From: Diphasiastrum complanatum | Taxonomy: Eukaryota > Streptophyta > Lycopodiopsida > Lycopodiales > Lycopodiaceae | Reading direction: 5' to 3' | Assembly (NCBI GenBank): GCA_029204225.1 | Contig: CM055092.1 | Span: 14,620,059-14,684,058 of the forward strand | Length of the DNA stretch: 64,000 nt | Part shown: one piece after another, positions 11,776 through 24,944 of the stretch | Layout of the letters: every line of letters starts with the position of its first letter | How positions within the stretch are numbered: position 1 is the stretch's first letter | Translations under genes and position numbers: made by a program | Notes under the pieces: generated by a model | Told to the model about the DNA's origin: nothing | The model's input: only the letters and a program-made list of their open reading frames with translations | The model's database searches: none

Positions 11776-11908
11776 GTTCGTAGCATATTCTCATCATGAA
11801 GTGATCTTGTAAGAAAGTTATTCTTATAGTTTTGTCATTTACAGACAAAGGAGATTTGTAGCACATTCTCATCATCAAGTGGTCTTGTAAGGAAGTTATT
11901 CTTATAGT
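11756..11908 (+). repeat. Tandem duplication across a SYD 5' splice site
   Basis: Two 75-bp copies with a 78-bp period (11756-11830 and 11834-11908) start inside the exon (GTCATTTACA) and run through the donor into the intron. Copy 1 has the working donor GAG|GTTCGT at 11776. Copy 2 has GAG|ATTTGT at the corresponding 11854, so the duplicate donor lacks GT. Confidence 0.85.
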
Positions 11909-14900
11909 CTCATGCAGTGAAATGTTTGTCACTGTTTTCTACTCTATACATTATTGACTTTCTTGCTAATGCATAGTAATATGATCACATCCACAAGATA
12001 TTGTGATCAACGTAACAAATGAATAGTATCAAAATAGGATGATTTTTCTGCCAATATCACAATACAATTGGTAGTAGGCTGTCTTACAAGCCCTCATACA
12101 AAGAAATCTATGCATAATAAGTTATTGTACAAAGAAGTCATAACGACCAGAGGAAGCTAGAAACACACCATACACACTGAGATGCAGAAGGCTCAAATGA
12201 TTTATCAGCATTCTAAAGATGATGCTGATACTCCTCATGATAAGGATAGTAATGCCCTGTACGGAAAACTGTCCCTTGAAAGTGTTCTTGGAAATGTCCA
12301 AAAACACTTACACGAGTGTCAAAAACTAGTCAATGACCATAACCAGATCATAATGGTTAAGTGGCAGAAATAATCATTTTGAGTATTATTTTTCCATTTG
12401 ATATGGGATGTCATGCAGGACATGAGAGCTGAAAAAGTGGAGTAATACATTTCATTCTGCAAACAATAGGAAGCTATCTGTGGCTTAACAGGATGACGTT
12501 CTAAGGCTCCAGTGCTAAAGTATTGTTGCTGGCTTATCTAGCGTATTCTCTCATATTTTTGACCCTCATTTGCATGGTGATAGGATTCACTTGTCCAGGC
12601 CAAGTAGAGTACGTGATTGATGCATAACACTCAGAAATGTCAGAGAAGTGTAAATATTAGGTTCCTCATCTACAAGCTGCCAAAAATTACAGCATTGTCT
12701 AATGGTAGCTGAAGCCGGTTGGGTACACTCTCAAGCATGATAATCAACACTTTTATGTTCTCTAATCTCAGCCATTTCATCATGTGCCTTCAAAGGAAAG
12801 TAGATGAAGGAGTGGAAGTCCCAAGTGACTACTCGAATGAGATAGTCCATGTGAGACAAAGCCTGGCTAGAAGGATTTACTGCCAAAAAAAATTAAGGCC
12901 TTACAACCACGTTGTGCCTATCTTTTAAAATAGAAGCAAGTGAGATTGCACAAAAATAGAACTTACATCCTGTCTTAGAAGGACCTGGAAATCCATCAAT
13001 AAGCTGGGGCGTGAATTTTTGAGGAGTCAATATGGACAAAGGTAAGAGAGCTCTGGACAAGATCTCGAACTTGCCTTATCCATTACAAGTGTCTTTGCTA
13101 AGTTAGACATTCAAGATCTATCATAGCTTGATCAACATTCTACTTAAAGAAATCCTAACTAGATAATCATTCACGCCCTTGACTTGCTGTCAACAGAGTC
13201 TCCAGCCACTTTTCCAGGTTGTTCCGATCTGGGTAACTATTGTAAATGACCATTTGAACCTTATTTTTTATCCATCAACAAAAGATGTATCATCTACTTG
13301 ATGCCTCTCTATTGGTATACTCAAGGGCTTATGGAGAGAGTCCTGAGAGCTCTGAGAACCATCAAGCCATATGCTTTGCATCTATTATACAAGTAGTTGT
13401 AAGGTAGAAAAAGAGCTCCGCAGTTAACCAGAGCTGCTGAGATTCTTGCTCGTGTGAGTTTGACACAATGCTCTTGATGTATGAAATCATTATCTCCTTC
13501 CTTCACAATTTCCTTAAGCATGATGAAGAAAATCATCTCGGAAGTGGCAAGCTTAAAATCTACAAAGAATGTCTCTTCAAAATCTGTCTGAACTTGACCA
13601 GTCATGATCAAACGTAAAGTAGAAGCTGAAATAAACTGAAATTTTGATAAAAAGTTGGTCCAAGCTTGTTACAAGAATGATGTGCTTAGTTTAGTGTTGG
13701 TTCATTTGAGCTAGAATACTGGGCTGAACAGGTGTTGACTCAGGATGTAAGGTCTGCTCTTTATTATCAGATAGCCCTTAACAACTGGTCTTAAAAAAAT
13801 TGGGAAGATGCCCATGACAGTTTGAACTGAAGTACTGTTGAAACTTTGTGACAAACAGTCTCGATGCTGATGCAAAAGAGTCAAATAAACAATGCTCTGC
13901 ATGAAACCAGCAAGTGATACATGCCCAATAATGTTGATTTTCTAGTGATTCAAATCTGTAGGTCATATTAAACGCAATGTTGTCAAATGAAAATGGAACC
14001 CGATTTGACAACCAAAGTGCCAAAATATGCTGAAATTTCTCTACAAGGGTCGATTGACTACTGAAATTTCTCTCCCAGGTCCTGCAGAAGTACTCCTGCG
14101 GGTACCATTAGTGAACATCAGACCAAATTAAGGCTACAATGTTTATAAAATCTTCCGGAAGTGATGTAAATCTGGACAAGCAATGACTAAAAGCTGATTA
14201 GTTTTGAAAGAGGCCAAAATGTGACCAGTATGTGTTGCAAAGTGATATATATGGACCAATGTTTGGCTGGAAATTCACATAAAATCAGATGTTTAAGTTA
14301 TTTTAGAATTTTTAAGGCGTCTTGCAAAACCTTCATACAGATCTGCAAGCTGATATGAAATTTTAAATTGTCAGTAAACGAAGGCTTCTAGCAAGATGAT
14401 AGTCAAGACTTACAAGGTTAGAAATGAACATCAACTGAACTTAAAAAGAATGAAGTAGAATAAGAATTTTAGCTTTTTTCAATGAATCATAGACTGAACT
14501 TGATTAATCATAAAACTAGCACCTTCTACAACGAATATTAAAGATTCTTTTTAATAGAAATAATTAGTGCACCCACATAAGCGATATATTTTGGTCGCAA
14601 CGGATTATGCAACGAAGAATGTGGAAGCTGAAGCGACGAAATGAAACGATGCAAAAACGTCGCATCTCAGAACTTTTTTTAACCAAGTAACATAAGTTTG
14701 TAGGGCTCATTTTCAACTTTGCTTTCTTCCCTCCAAAGAAGGTTTTACAAAATCATGCCCCACTATGTTCTATCAAGAGAGCTCCCAAAGGTTGGTCACA
14801 AAAGCTATCTATTGACTAGAGGAGGAGGCTATTCACTGCTTTTTAAAATGTCAAAATCCTCCTCTTTAAGTTGTCCAGGCTTCCGTTCTAACAAGCATTC

Positions 14901-15279
14901 TCACAAAAGCAATGCTCTTCTAGAAGTTATGCACCCTACTGGAAGGTGACTTCATTAGAATAATAGTGAAATCCTTCTTTCCTTGAGGGATCCAAGTTAG
15001 ACCCAAAATAGTTGAATGGTATTTTCCATTTGTATTTAAATAAAACCCCACCAATAAAATGACTCAAGAGGCCTTGAGTGCCTTGGTCGGTTGTATTTAA
15101 ATAAAACAACCGACCAAGATCCTACCTGCCTGTCACGTCAGTCATGAATCACAATAGGACCGAGGAGGTCTCAAAAGGAGGAGAGCAGAAGAAGCTGACA
15201 AATCACCCTTTCAAGTATTGGAGGAAATTCATTCCTAATAATGTATTTATAAACTTGCAACTTCTGGTTTTGTTTGCAG
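11909..15279. other. SYD intron, nothing coding recognised
   Basis: About 3.4 kb of AT-rich intron. Short ORFs occur on both strands without recognisable domains. The only clear structure is the hairpin at 15082-15118, preceded by a second copy of TGTATTTAAATAAAAC near 15040. Confidence 0.6.
15082..15118. repeat. Perfect 13-bp inverted repeat (hairpin)
   Basis: CTTGGTCGGTTGT at 15082-15094 pairs with ACAACCGACCAAG at 15106-15118 across an 11-base AT loop. It sits about 160 bp upstream of a SYD exon, inside the intron. Confidence 0.9.
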
Positions 15280-15387
15280 GCTGAATCCTTGTTGCCTACA
15301 CACTATCTTCCTCCAATTGTTCGTCTTTGTGGGAAATTGGAAATGCTTGATCGAATTCTGCCGAAGTTGAAAGCCTCAAATCATAGG
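15280..15387 (+). CDS. SYD: SYD exon: PPIVRLCGKLEMLDRILPKL segment
   Basis: Thirty-six codons, phase 0 at both ends, contain the GKLEMLDRILPKLK block at the start of the helicase C lobe. The acceptor is TTTGCAG and the donor is GTATTA. There is no lesion. Confidence 0.93.
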
Positions 15388-17081
15388 GTATTACTCTCAA
15401 TGCTTGGTTTTTTCTTCTTTCACATTTGTAGGGACAACACCAGTAACTCTTTTCCTTGCAGAAGATGTTCTATTGTAGACATCCTAGAGCTGATTCTCTT
15501 GGATGAAAAGATAGTCTAATAAAAGGCCTTCCTGCATGATGTGCTGATTTTTAATTAACTACCTAATTTTGTTCTTTAAAATCAATGCAAGTGATCATTT
15601 CGATTCAGTTGTCATGGTTCTTGATATCTTTTTGTTTCTAGGTTTTTAGAGTAACTAATTCTTTGAGATTCACTTTATCATACCAGTATTACTCAATTTT
15701 GTCAATTTTCAAGTGGGACCCATATATTTCCTTGAGGATCAAAGGGGGGGGGGGGGGGGGTGGAAGGGGGAGCCAATTTTTGCTTATGATGCTGATTTTG
15801 TTTGTTAAAGTGCTGGGCTAGCTATTTGTATGTATTGGTACTCGACAAGCTAGTGGTTATGAATCAGATTGCCAAAACTCCATATTGGAGGAACTACGAG
15901 ATTACGAATTCTGGAAGAAATTTTTGATGGTTATGAGTAATGGTCACTGGCCAAGTGTTTCGGGTTCGTCTTTTCAATGGGGCGTTAGCAAGAGATGATA
16001 ACAGGTCAATGAGGCAGAGAGACAAGGAAGAGCTGAAAATATGGGTATTGTTCTTGGTTGGTCTTATATGTGAGTGACGATTCTATATGATGAGAATGAA
16101 ATTTGATATGTAGTATGTACAATCTATTGCTATACATTCTATGGCTGTTCTGACGAGAATGAAATTTGTTCTGTACACTCTATTGCTACCTGATTGTAAT
16201 CTTAATTGAATGGAATCTATGAACGAACCTGTTCATGGAGCTACTTTGTGTATCTTGCAGTCTGTAGTTGGAACATGTATTCATGTTTCTGGATTATGCA
16301 CAAATGATGTGTTTTGGTTCCGTTGTCGTTAACTTACAGAAAACCGCAAAGTTTTTAACCACTATTCAGCAGTGCAAGTTCAATAATCAAATATCCACTA
16401 TGTAGTAGATTTAGCCTGACACCAGCCCCTAGAGTATCATCTTCATATGAGTAGTTAGTATTTGGGCAAATTGGTATTTTATACTCACCTTTAAGAGAAT
16501 GCTTTTATGTGCAAAGCAAGAGTCGCCAATGCTATCCAATTTGACTGTAAGAGGTATGCTTAGCTGCTGTTCACCATGTTGGGTGCCTATGGGAATTAGT
16601 GATTTCCTTTTTGCTGTGTGCATCTTCTCAGGCCAGCAGGTCTTGAATAAACACGACCTATCAGTTGTGTGAGGCATAACTCAGTCTTCCATCTCGGGTT
16701 CAGCCGTATTGGAAAAATGATAGGAAAGTGGAGAGTGGCTTTTGGTAAGGTCTGAATAAAGTTAGAAAGGCAAGTAGAAATGTTTGGCCAGAGAAAAAAA
16801 ATGCTTTTGTGGACATGAAGGTGGCAAAAAGGGCCACAGAAGTTCCTTCAAGTGGAGTATAAGCCTTGATCTGAAGGGTCTCTCTCCATAAATACATGCA
16901 AAGATGGGCCCTAGGCAGAATCTGTTTCATGATTAAGGGTAGTTTGCATTCCATCTACCATTAAACACCAGGAAAATGAGTGTGTATTATTTTCTGACAC
17001 AGTTTCCATAGTCATGATCATACCACTCCATTTTTGAAGTATTTCTCAATACCATGCTCTTAGCCAATGATGCTTATGAAC
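15388..17081. other. SYD intron, left part
   Basis: AT-rich intron containing a poly(G) run near 15745-15762. Imperfectly repeated GATGAGAATGAAATTTG-type text occurs near 16080-16170. No gene was recognised. Confidence 0.6.
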
Positions 17082-18166
17082 TAGTGTTTCCATGAACCGC
17101 AGTTCGTTGGTGACTGAACTGCAGGTCATCAAAGAATCGATGGGGTCCGATTCAAATGGGAAAGAATCGGACCAGAAAAAAAAAACGATTCTTTGATTTT
17201 GAACGATTCTTTGATTGTGACGTGAACGATTCTTTGTTTTGGATTTCCAATGTTCTAATTTGTATTCAAATGTTTAACTAGTATATTGTGTGATGGATGT
17301 TTGATGTTGGATCATGAATAAATCATAAATTGCAATGTTAAGTGGAAGTTGGAGCATGCAATCTAGTTTGTGAAGTTTGAAATTTGTCCAATGTTTCGTG
17401 GACCTTGTTGAAAATTCTTTTCGCAATGCGTTTGAAGCACATTTGAAAAGGAAAAGAATATGCTTTGTCAGGAAGGAAACAGCGAAACGTTTTTAGAAAT
17501 CAGGGTTTTTTTTTTTTTGCCTGGTTTTATTCCTAGCCTTTTGTTAAAGGAAAACCAAGTGTTGTTCAAGTGACTAGACAGTGATTATGGCTCTATACAA
17601 TGACAATGCAAACAATTGGTAATCGACACACTTAAATGATTAAGGACTCAGTGAGACGTTGAGATACATCACACAATGCACATGCACAAGGTATTCACAA
17701 TTTTGCTATTCCCTACTGAATTCTAACTAAAGTTTTATATGCCAAACTTTCACACACACAGCAGGAATTCTTTTTCTGTTCCCCTCTAATTCTATAATCC
17801 ATTTCGAATGGTCCATTTGAAACCAACTTTTCGAAATAGAGTTTAATTGAATGAAACGCGTCTCAATGAAACCTTGAATGTGTCCATGCCACATTGTCAT
17901 GTGTACTTGTGATTCTGTGAACATTGAATTGTATTATGGTTTCAGGCTTCAGCTTTCTACCAGCAACAGTAAACTTTGAAATGCATGTTTTCAATAGCAA
18001 TCTAACATCTATAAGATTTTAGACACACTATAGACATTATATCTGAAAAATGCAAAAAAAAAAAATTGCCGATTCTTTTGGAAGGGGCCCGGTTCAGGAC
18101 CATGCATGATTCATGCTGATTCATCTGATTCTGAAAATGTCGATTCTGAACCGGGTGGAAACACTA
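17082..18166. mobile_element. Non-autonomous hAT-type element, 1,085 bp
   Basis: The ends are TAGTGTTTCCA at 17082 and its exact inverse TGGAAACACTA ending at 18166. They are flanked by identical 8-bp direct repeats TTATGAAC (17074-17081 and 18167-18174). An 8-bp duplication with short TIRs is the hAT hallmark. Subterminal inverted motifs include GAACCGCAGTTC on the left and several AACGATTCTTTG / GATTC copies. The interior holds no transposase-like frame, so it would depend on an autonomous partner. It lies in the SYD intron between exons at 15280 and 18610. Confidence 0.9.
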
Positions 18167-18609
18167 TTATGAACTGTTTCTCTCTTATATCACAAGGTTA
18201 AATTGCTAATATGAAGGCAATCGAAGCTAACTGGGTGATAACATGAAGAGTTTTTATGCTGGTCAGTTTACAAGATTAGTGTTACAGGAATACTGTGATG
18301 GAAATGTATTTGGTGGTTCTAGAGGGCTATCACTTTCTTGAGATTGATTGATTGTTAAGTACTTGCTTCATACAACCTTTACTTATTGAACTTCTGAATC
18401 TCTTTAAATCTTTGTAAGTCATGTTGCTAATATTAACAAGTTCCAAGTTGCTCTTAAGATATTTAGCCTGTGATTTGGATAAACCATGGACAGTGATGAC
18501 CTTTTTCTTAGCATATCTATCTTCCCTGACATTGTTGGTGTTGAGGATTGTTATCAGAAGAAATGGGTGGGAGAACTGATAGGTCCCTATGTTGTTATGA
18601 AAACTTTAG

Positions 18610-18779
18610 GTGTTGCTTTTCTCAACAATGACTCGCTTACTGGATGTAATGGAAGATTATTTGGCCTGGAAGGGATACCGCTATTTACGTCTCGATGGAC
18701 ATACAAGCGGTAGTGAACGTGGTACACTGATTGAACAATTCAATGCCCCCGACTCTGAAACATTTTTGTTTCTCCTCAG
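18610..18779 (+). CDS. SYD: SYD exon: helicase C lobe, LRLDGHTS
   Basis: The exon encodes VLLFSTMTRLLDVMEDYL, then YRYLRLDGHTS and the FNAPDSETFLFLL block. This is the SNF2 helicase C lobe with motif IV. It ends in phase 2 (AG), completed by C of the next exon to give Ser. The acceptor is CTTTAG and the donor is GTATTC. Confidence 0.93.
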
Positions 18780-21080
18780 GTATTCTTTTGGTCTAGAGTT
18801 ATTCTCTATTTCTTATTTGATTGATTTAAGGATATGTGAGAAATATACATAGAAAATATGCCAAGGAGCTGATGTAGCTTATTTTTGAATAATGAAGAGC
18901 TACATAATTATTGACAAATGTTTAGCAATGCTAGATTTAACATCAGTCTGTCAATGAGGCTATACTTTTGGAAGCAGCACTGTACTTTTCTTTCAGGCAA
19001 GAACCCGTTGATGCACTTCTGTCCAGCTTCTCAGTTTGCATTTTGCAATGGTTTTGGACAACTCTCCAGTTAGAATGCTGTTCAGAATGGGATATCTGTT
19101 TTGCCAAGGGTGTGCCTTTGTGAGGTTGGAAACATTGCTCAGGGTGAAATTGGGCTCTCAAAGATAATTGGTGGTTGATGCAAAGTGATTTCTATGACTA
19201 GAAAATCTTTCCCGGAACATTTCAAAATTTTGGTTTTTGATTGATTTTTTTTAGGTAATTTTTGATGGTTTTTATTGATTTGAGGGTTTAGGTTCTTTTT
19301 GTATTTTTTATGTTTTTCAATTTGCATCTTAGGAGAAAAAGAAAAACATACTCTAAAGTGTTTAAAAAAAAAGAGAGATAATGCAAAAAGTGTTGTAATG
19401 CATGCATACTAACATTTTGTGTAAATACTACATATAAACAGGCATATGAAAATGCACATCAGCTTTGTCCAAAACTCAAACTGGAATCTAGTATTCGTAT
19501 CAATGAGGATGGAGCAAGGCAGACCATGCAACCTGAAAATCTCAAAAAAAATAGTCGTGCACAATCCTTTGCCATAAGAGTTTTATGAACAAGATTCAAA
19601 TGAGCGTGCTTGGAGAGGCTGTTCACCACCAAGCAAGTGTTAACAATAGAGAACTTAAACATTGCATTTTGAGGGGACTGAATTATTGTAACATACAAAA
19701 GAATACCAATTCAAACAATAACACTGACTTTTCAAATGTGATTGAAATGTCCATATGTAGACATAAATTTTTGGTGCACCAACCCCAAAAGAGGTTCACT
19801 TTAAAAAAAAAGTAATTTTGAAAAAAATTTGGGGAAGAGATTTTTTTGACATGAGTGCTCAAATTTTTTATTTTTACGTTCAGTATGATCTTGAGTTCAA
19901 CGAGGCATTCCAACTCAAGAATCTTGAGGATGTTGATCTTGAGTCAAGTTGTCAACTTGGCACCTTCCGTGGCAGCCAACTCAAGAATCTTGAGGATGTT
20001 GATCTTGAGTCAAGTTTATAACTTGGCAAATTCCGTGGCGTCCCCCATCTTGAGAATCTCAACTCGGCACCTTCCGTGGCGTCTAACCAAGGTCTTCTAA
20101 TATCTGGATCTCAACTCTTGAGTTAACTTTTCAACTGAGGTTCAACCAAGAGTCAATATTGAACAACCTTGAGTAAACTTGTAGCTGGCCCCAATTTAAC
20201 CCTAACTGGAACTTTCTTGATTTCCACACATGCAAATAAGCATATGGAGGATCACAACGGTCCACAACATGTTACATCGGTGTAGTGACAATTTCAGAGG
20301 CTACTTACGATCAATCATCATAGCGATTGTATCAAACGATTATACAACTTGATCACAAGGTTAACTATCTCAGATAGATCCTGTAGTCTTAGATTCTGAT
20401 GAACTCTATGTACTACCAATAATGAGCACAATTTCATGCACAAGTAGAGAGCTTAGAGAGAGCACATACAACTTTTAGTCCAACAGTTTGGTGTTTCTGA
20501 TGCAAAAGCAATCTGTTGATTGTTAATTCATCTACCTTCATGATTAGAATAAATATCTTAGAAAGATACATTTTATTGTATTTTCAATATGATTTCATAC
20601 GGCATTCTGTCTTTCATCAATTTCTTTTCAATATGTGCAAAATTATATGCTCAGTATGAATGATCTTATTCAGCTTGTTCGTTGGTGAATACTATTTCTG
20701 CTCTCTGTCATTTAAATTATAGAATTGCTCTAGAATTATCATGATCCTCATGGCAGTAACTGATGCCTTAAAGGTCCGTGAGATGGCAGTTGCAGATGCC
20801 TAATACCTTTCTCAATAACATTGTTACTCTTTTGAGGTTTAAAGATATTGTCAGAATATCTGTTTCTAGATTTCTGGATAAAGGAGGACGGCCGATTATG
20901 CTTTATCTGATTACAAAAGTGTTTATTTCTGGAAATTTTTTACTCTGATCATTTAATTCCACAAAGGTTTCTAACAGTTTGAACACCTTATCTTAAAGTG
21001 AGCATACGAACCAATAGTAGCCCATGAGAGACTATTGAATGTGTCAGTAGCTTAACTCTTTGAACAGCTTATGTTTCATG
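18780..21080. other. SYD intron, left part
   Basis: AT-rich intron; apart from the 66-bp direct repeats at 19910-20041 I see no gene or mobile element in it. Confidence 0.6.
19910..20041 (+). repeat. 66-bp tandem direct repeat
   Basis: CCAACTCAAGAATCTTGAGG begins at 19910 and again at 19976, each followed by ATGTTGATCTTGAGTCAAG and a TTCCGTGGC end. A third, degenerate partial copy follows to about 20090. Short internal palindromes (TCAAGAATCTTGA) recur. It is noncoding, inside a SYD intron. Confidence 0.85.
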
Positions 21081-21276
21081 CTTAGTTGCCCGTTCCGGAA
21101 TGGAACGCGTTCCGTTCCAGAACGATGCCCAAAAAAAAAAATACGTTTTTTTAACAAAGGATTTAATTAAGATAAATAATTAAAATAACTAAATGTATAT
21201 CAATATTGTTCCGACCAGGAACGTTCCGGAACGTACGGAACGTTCCGACCCATTTTGGTCGGAACGGGCTTCTAAG
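21081..21276. mobile_element. hAT-type MITE, 196 bp
   Basis: The ends are CTTAGTTGCCCGTTCC and, inverted on the right, CTTAGAAGCCCGTTCC. They are flanked by the 8-bp direct repeat GTTTCATG (21073-21080 and 21277-21284). Both halves are packed with palindromes built on GGAAC/GTTCC, such as GGAACGCGTTCC and GGAACGTTCC, around an AT-rich centre. This is the expected form of a transposase-binding subterminal array. No coding capacity. Confidence 0.88.
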
Positions 21277-21501
21277 GTTTCATGAAACTTGAAAGACAGA
21301 ACAACTTAATGAATCTTTTCACAATTGCTTGCTAATCACAATTTTCCCATTTGTTGAAATGAAGTGCATAATTGCCAGGATATCGATTGCTTAATCTTCT
21401 CATTTGGCTTGTAAGAAATTTTTTTTCATTCCTTCTTACCAATCACAAGCTAGTCATAATCAGTTTAGCATTTTTGAATTGTAGCTTTTTCCAGTTAAAA
21501 T

Positions 21502-22037
<536 letters not shown>

Positions 22038-22096
22038 TGAATTGTCACTGGGCTTTATCAACAAGTTAAATGTGTGATGTGATGTCTTGTGGTCAG

Positions 22097-22171
22097 GTGG
22101 ATCTCCAAGCTCAAGCAAGAGCTCACAGAATTGGTCAAAAGCGTGATGTGCTTGTCTTAAGGCTTGAAACG
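22097..22171 (+). CDS. SYD: SYD exon: helicase motif VI (QARAHRIGQ)
   Basis: Twenty-five codons, VDLQAQARAHRIGQKRDV followed by LVLRLET, hold motif VI with the arginine-finger region. Only a 101-bp intron separates it from motif V. The class-diagnostic text after HRIGQ is SYD-like. Confidence 0.94.
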
Positions 22172-22367
22172 GTAATACTTATGCTTATACAAGTTAAAGC
22201 ACTGAAAAGGCATGATCAGAATTTTCACACTGCTAGGCAACAGCTTTTGATAAAAAGATTTATAATCATATAATTTTCTTGTGATCAGCATGTTATTAAG
22301 AACTTCAAAATGTTGGCCTATTGCTGCAATCTGCTATTCATTGAAATATTGTAAGATTCATTTGCAG

Positions 22368-22465
22368 GTTAACACTATTGAAGAGCAAGTAAGAGCTTCA
22401 GCAGAGCACAAGCTTGGTGTAGCTAACCAGAGCATAACGGCCGGGTTTTTTGACAACAACACAAG
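22368..22465 (+). CDS. SYD: SYD exon: start of the SnAC region
   Basis: The exon encodes VNTIEEQVRASAEHKLGVAN, then QSITAGFFDNNT, ending in phase 2. This follows helicase motif VI and begins the SnAC (Snf2 ATP-coupling) region that ties ATP hydrolysis to nucleosome movement. The donor is GTACTA after ACAAG. Confidence 0.93.
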
Positions 22466-22822
22466 GTACTAGTGGAAGTATTTGAGCCTCTTGTAATTCT
22501 ATTATCAAAAGTTTTGGAGTCCAGCTTTTCTCAAACTCATCTTGTTGATTTTTCTTGAGAGACAGGCTATCATATATCATGAAGAAAATGGTTAGCAAAA
22601 ATCAAAGCTGTTCAAGACCATTTTTTGGTTTGATGCTATTGGCATTTAGCTAATACATTATATGACCTTGATTCATCAGATCCCAAAATTCTGAATGTCC
22701 CATTAGCATGTCCATATCATGAAGACCGGTTAAAAATCTGGAAAAGTGTGAGTAGGTACTTGTTAAAGTGAATGTTAAACTGCTTTTGATGGTAGCTCTT
22801 TTGTGGTGGAACACAATTACAG

Positions 22823-22930
22823 TGCGGAAGATAGAAGAGAGTACCTTGAGGCACTTTTGAGAGAGCCCAAAAAAGAGGAAGTTGCATCTGTGCTGGACGA
22901 TGAAGCCCTTAATTACCTCCTGGCTCGCAG
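22823..22930 (+). CDS. SYD: SYD exon: SnAC region, SAEDRREYLEALLRE
   Basis: The acceptor ATTACAG is followed by the completed Ser codon and then AEDRREYLEALLREPKKEE and DDEALNYLLAR. It ends in phase 2 with donor GTACTC. The Glu/Lys-rich helical content is as expected for SnAC. Confidence 0.92.
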
Positions 22931-23168
22931 GTACTCCGAGTCAAGTGTTATACCAACTCATCCCAGATTGCCAGTACAATTTGCGCATTCTCTTCATTCT
23001 CAGAGGACATACTTGCTGAATCATGTCACACTTGAGAAGACTTTCACTGTAGGATTTCATCATGAGTTAAAATTGAAGCATTTTACATAAAGATTGGAAC
23101 TTACAATAATGCTTTTTCGGATATAAATGTATTGTCTTATTGTTTGTGTTGTGTTTGATGGTCTGCAG

Positions 23169-23226
23169 TGAGGCTGAATTGGACATTTTTGAAGGGGTGG
23201 ACAAGGCAAGATGCGAGGAGGAGCAG
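23169..23226 (+). CDS. SYD: SYD exon: SnAC region end, EAELDIFEGVDK
   Basis: A short 58-bp exon encodes SEAELDIFEGVDKARCEEEQ, with acceptor CTGCAG and donor GTAAGC. It corresponds to the ESEIDIFESIDK-type segment of SYD proteins. The phase matches both neighbours. Confidence 0.9.
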
Positions 23227-23401
23227 GTAAGCCTCCCAATGAGCTGGGAACAGGGGGGATTTCCAATCTTTTCTGTTCCTGAGCTAAGGAGCTTGCATAA
23301 GCAGAGAGTACTCCATTTTCGTGAGATCTAAGCACCTTGTCCCCAAGAGAGTCCACGGCCATTTGCTGATACTGCAATCTGAGTGTAAGCTTTTTTGTCA
23401 G

Positions 23402-23593
23402 GCTTGGTGGTTAAAATGTCATCCTTCAGCGGATGATCGAGACAATTTAGTTTTACCGCAGAGATTGGTGGAAGATGCGGATTTAAGGCCTTTAATCTCT
23501 GCAATTCAGAATGCTGATCAGAAAAGACAAAAATCTGGACCTGCAGGTTTGGAAGATGCCCAACGATATGGAAGGGGTAAACGTTCTAGAGAG
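23402..23593 (+). CDS. SYD: SYD exon: post-SnAC linker, QRYGRGKRSRE
   Basis: Sixty-four codons, phase 0 both ends, end in RYGRGKRSRE. This is the basic motif before the conserved Y-x-E-x-x-T-EEEFE block of SYD tails. The acceptor is TTTTTTGTCAG and the donor is GTCAGT. The donor opens the 12.2-kb intron, so correct splicing must span a LINE and several repeat arrays. Confidence 0.88.
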
Positions 23594-24944
23594 GTCAGTG
23601 TAGTATTGTACCCTCTGGAATGACTTAGTGATTCTCTGTTACTATTTTTGATGGGGACTTCAACACGTTACTCGACTTATATTGCAGGAACTTACTTATT
23701 AGCTTACTCAGAGGTTGAATCTTGTTCAAAACATGATATAAGGTCTAATTTCCTGTTTTAGAATGTAGGGACAGTTTTCTTGCAAAGTAAAATAATGTTT
23801 GTACCTCCCTTAAGACTGAATTAAGTCAGATGGAAAGAAGTCTTGATTTAAACACTTCAAATTTTTTCTTAGCTTATCTTCTGGAAAAGTGATATCCCAT
23901 GCATGATACTACTAAGTAGCCTAATTTCTCGCTCAACAATACCATTGGACTGAGGTTAATAGATTTTTGTCAATTTTCAGGCTAGGCCATCATTCTAATC
24001 AAATTTCATGAATTCATTTGAGGTGTATTCACCCTTGCCATTAGTCTACAATGCCTTTAGCTTCCTCTCATTTTCTGGCTCAACTCACTCTTTGTAGATC
24101 TTGAAGTACTTCAAAGTTCAGGGCACTTCAGGGCTTCAAAGTTTGATCCTAGAAGAATATACTGTAGTTTTTTTTGAAAAGTCATCAATAAAAGTCAAGG
24201 AATGCACATATGTTTGTTACCTATGTACATAGGTACACATGGGTGTATGTGTATGGCTGCCCGTATAGAGAATGCCTGTATAGAGACAGAAGCAATTGCT
24301 ATATATGTTTGTTTTTTGGAGATCATCGAATGAGAGAATTCAACTTCAATTTGATGTAGTTCAATTATGACCCTAAGGAAGCGGACCCTGGTCCGAACGC
24401 GTCCACCATTTTGAAATTTTTTTTTTTCAAAAAAAAATAAAAAAATACAGGCACCTGCCCACGTTGTCCCCCATCCCAAAAGCAAAATAGAAGCAATTTA
24501 TGGCCCATGTTTTTCCCCCGGAATTAATTATCAGAGGGTGTCTGGCACCCACCTGCCCCCTCCTGTTAAAAAATAGGAGAACGATACCAAAAAAATTTGC
24601 AACAGACCTAACCACTACCCATGCCTCCCATAACTGAGATATTACCAAACAACGATGAGTAATGAGCAGTTCATAAATTATTATGAACCTTCATTGGGAA
24701 CTAAGCTCCACAAAAGTGGCAAAGAAAGATTTGAAAGTGGTTTTGAGTGAAGATGATGGTTTGTATGGCAAACATATTACTGATTTGGGGTTTAGGGTTG
24801 CATCAGTGACTGTCTCAAAGAAGTGAATGCTCGCCAAAGGATTTGGGAGAGGTGAACGCTCACCAGAAGAGTGACAAGCTCTCAGGACTAGAAGTCTCTG
24901 GGGGAAATCAATGCTCACCAGAAGAGTGACAAGCTCTCAAGATA
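23594..24944. other. Start of the 12.2-kb SYD intron
   Basis: AT-rich sequence with poly(A)/poly(T) runs near 24420. No gene or bounded element was recognised. Confidence 0.55.

Noticed and set aside
12122-14023. Various 60-96-codon ORFs within the SYD intron
   Set aside because: Random directions, no domains, ordinary AT-rich intron composition.
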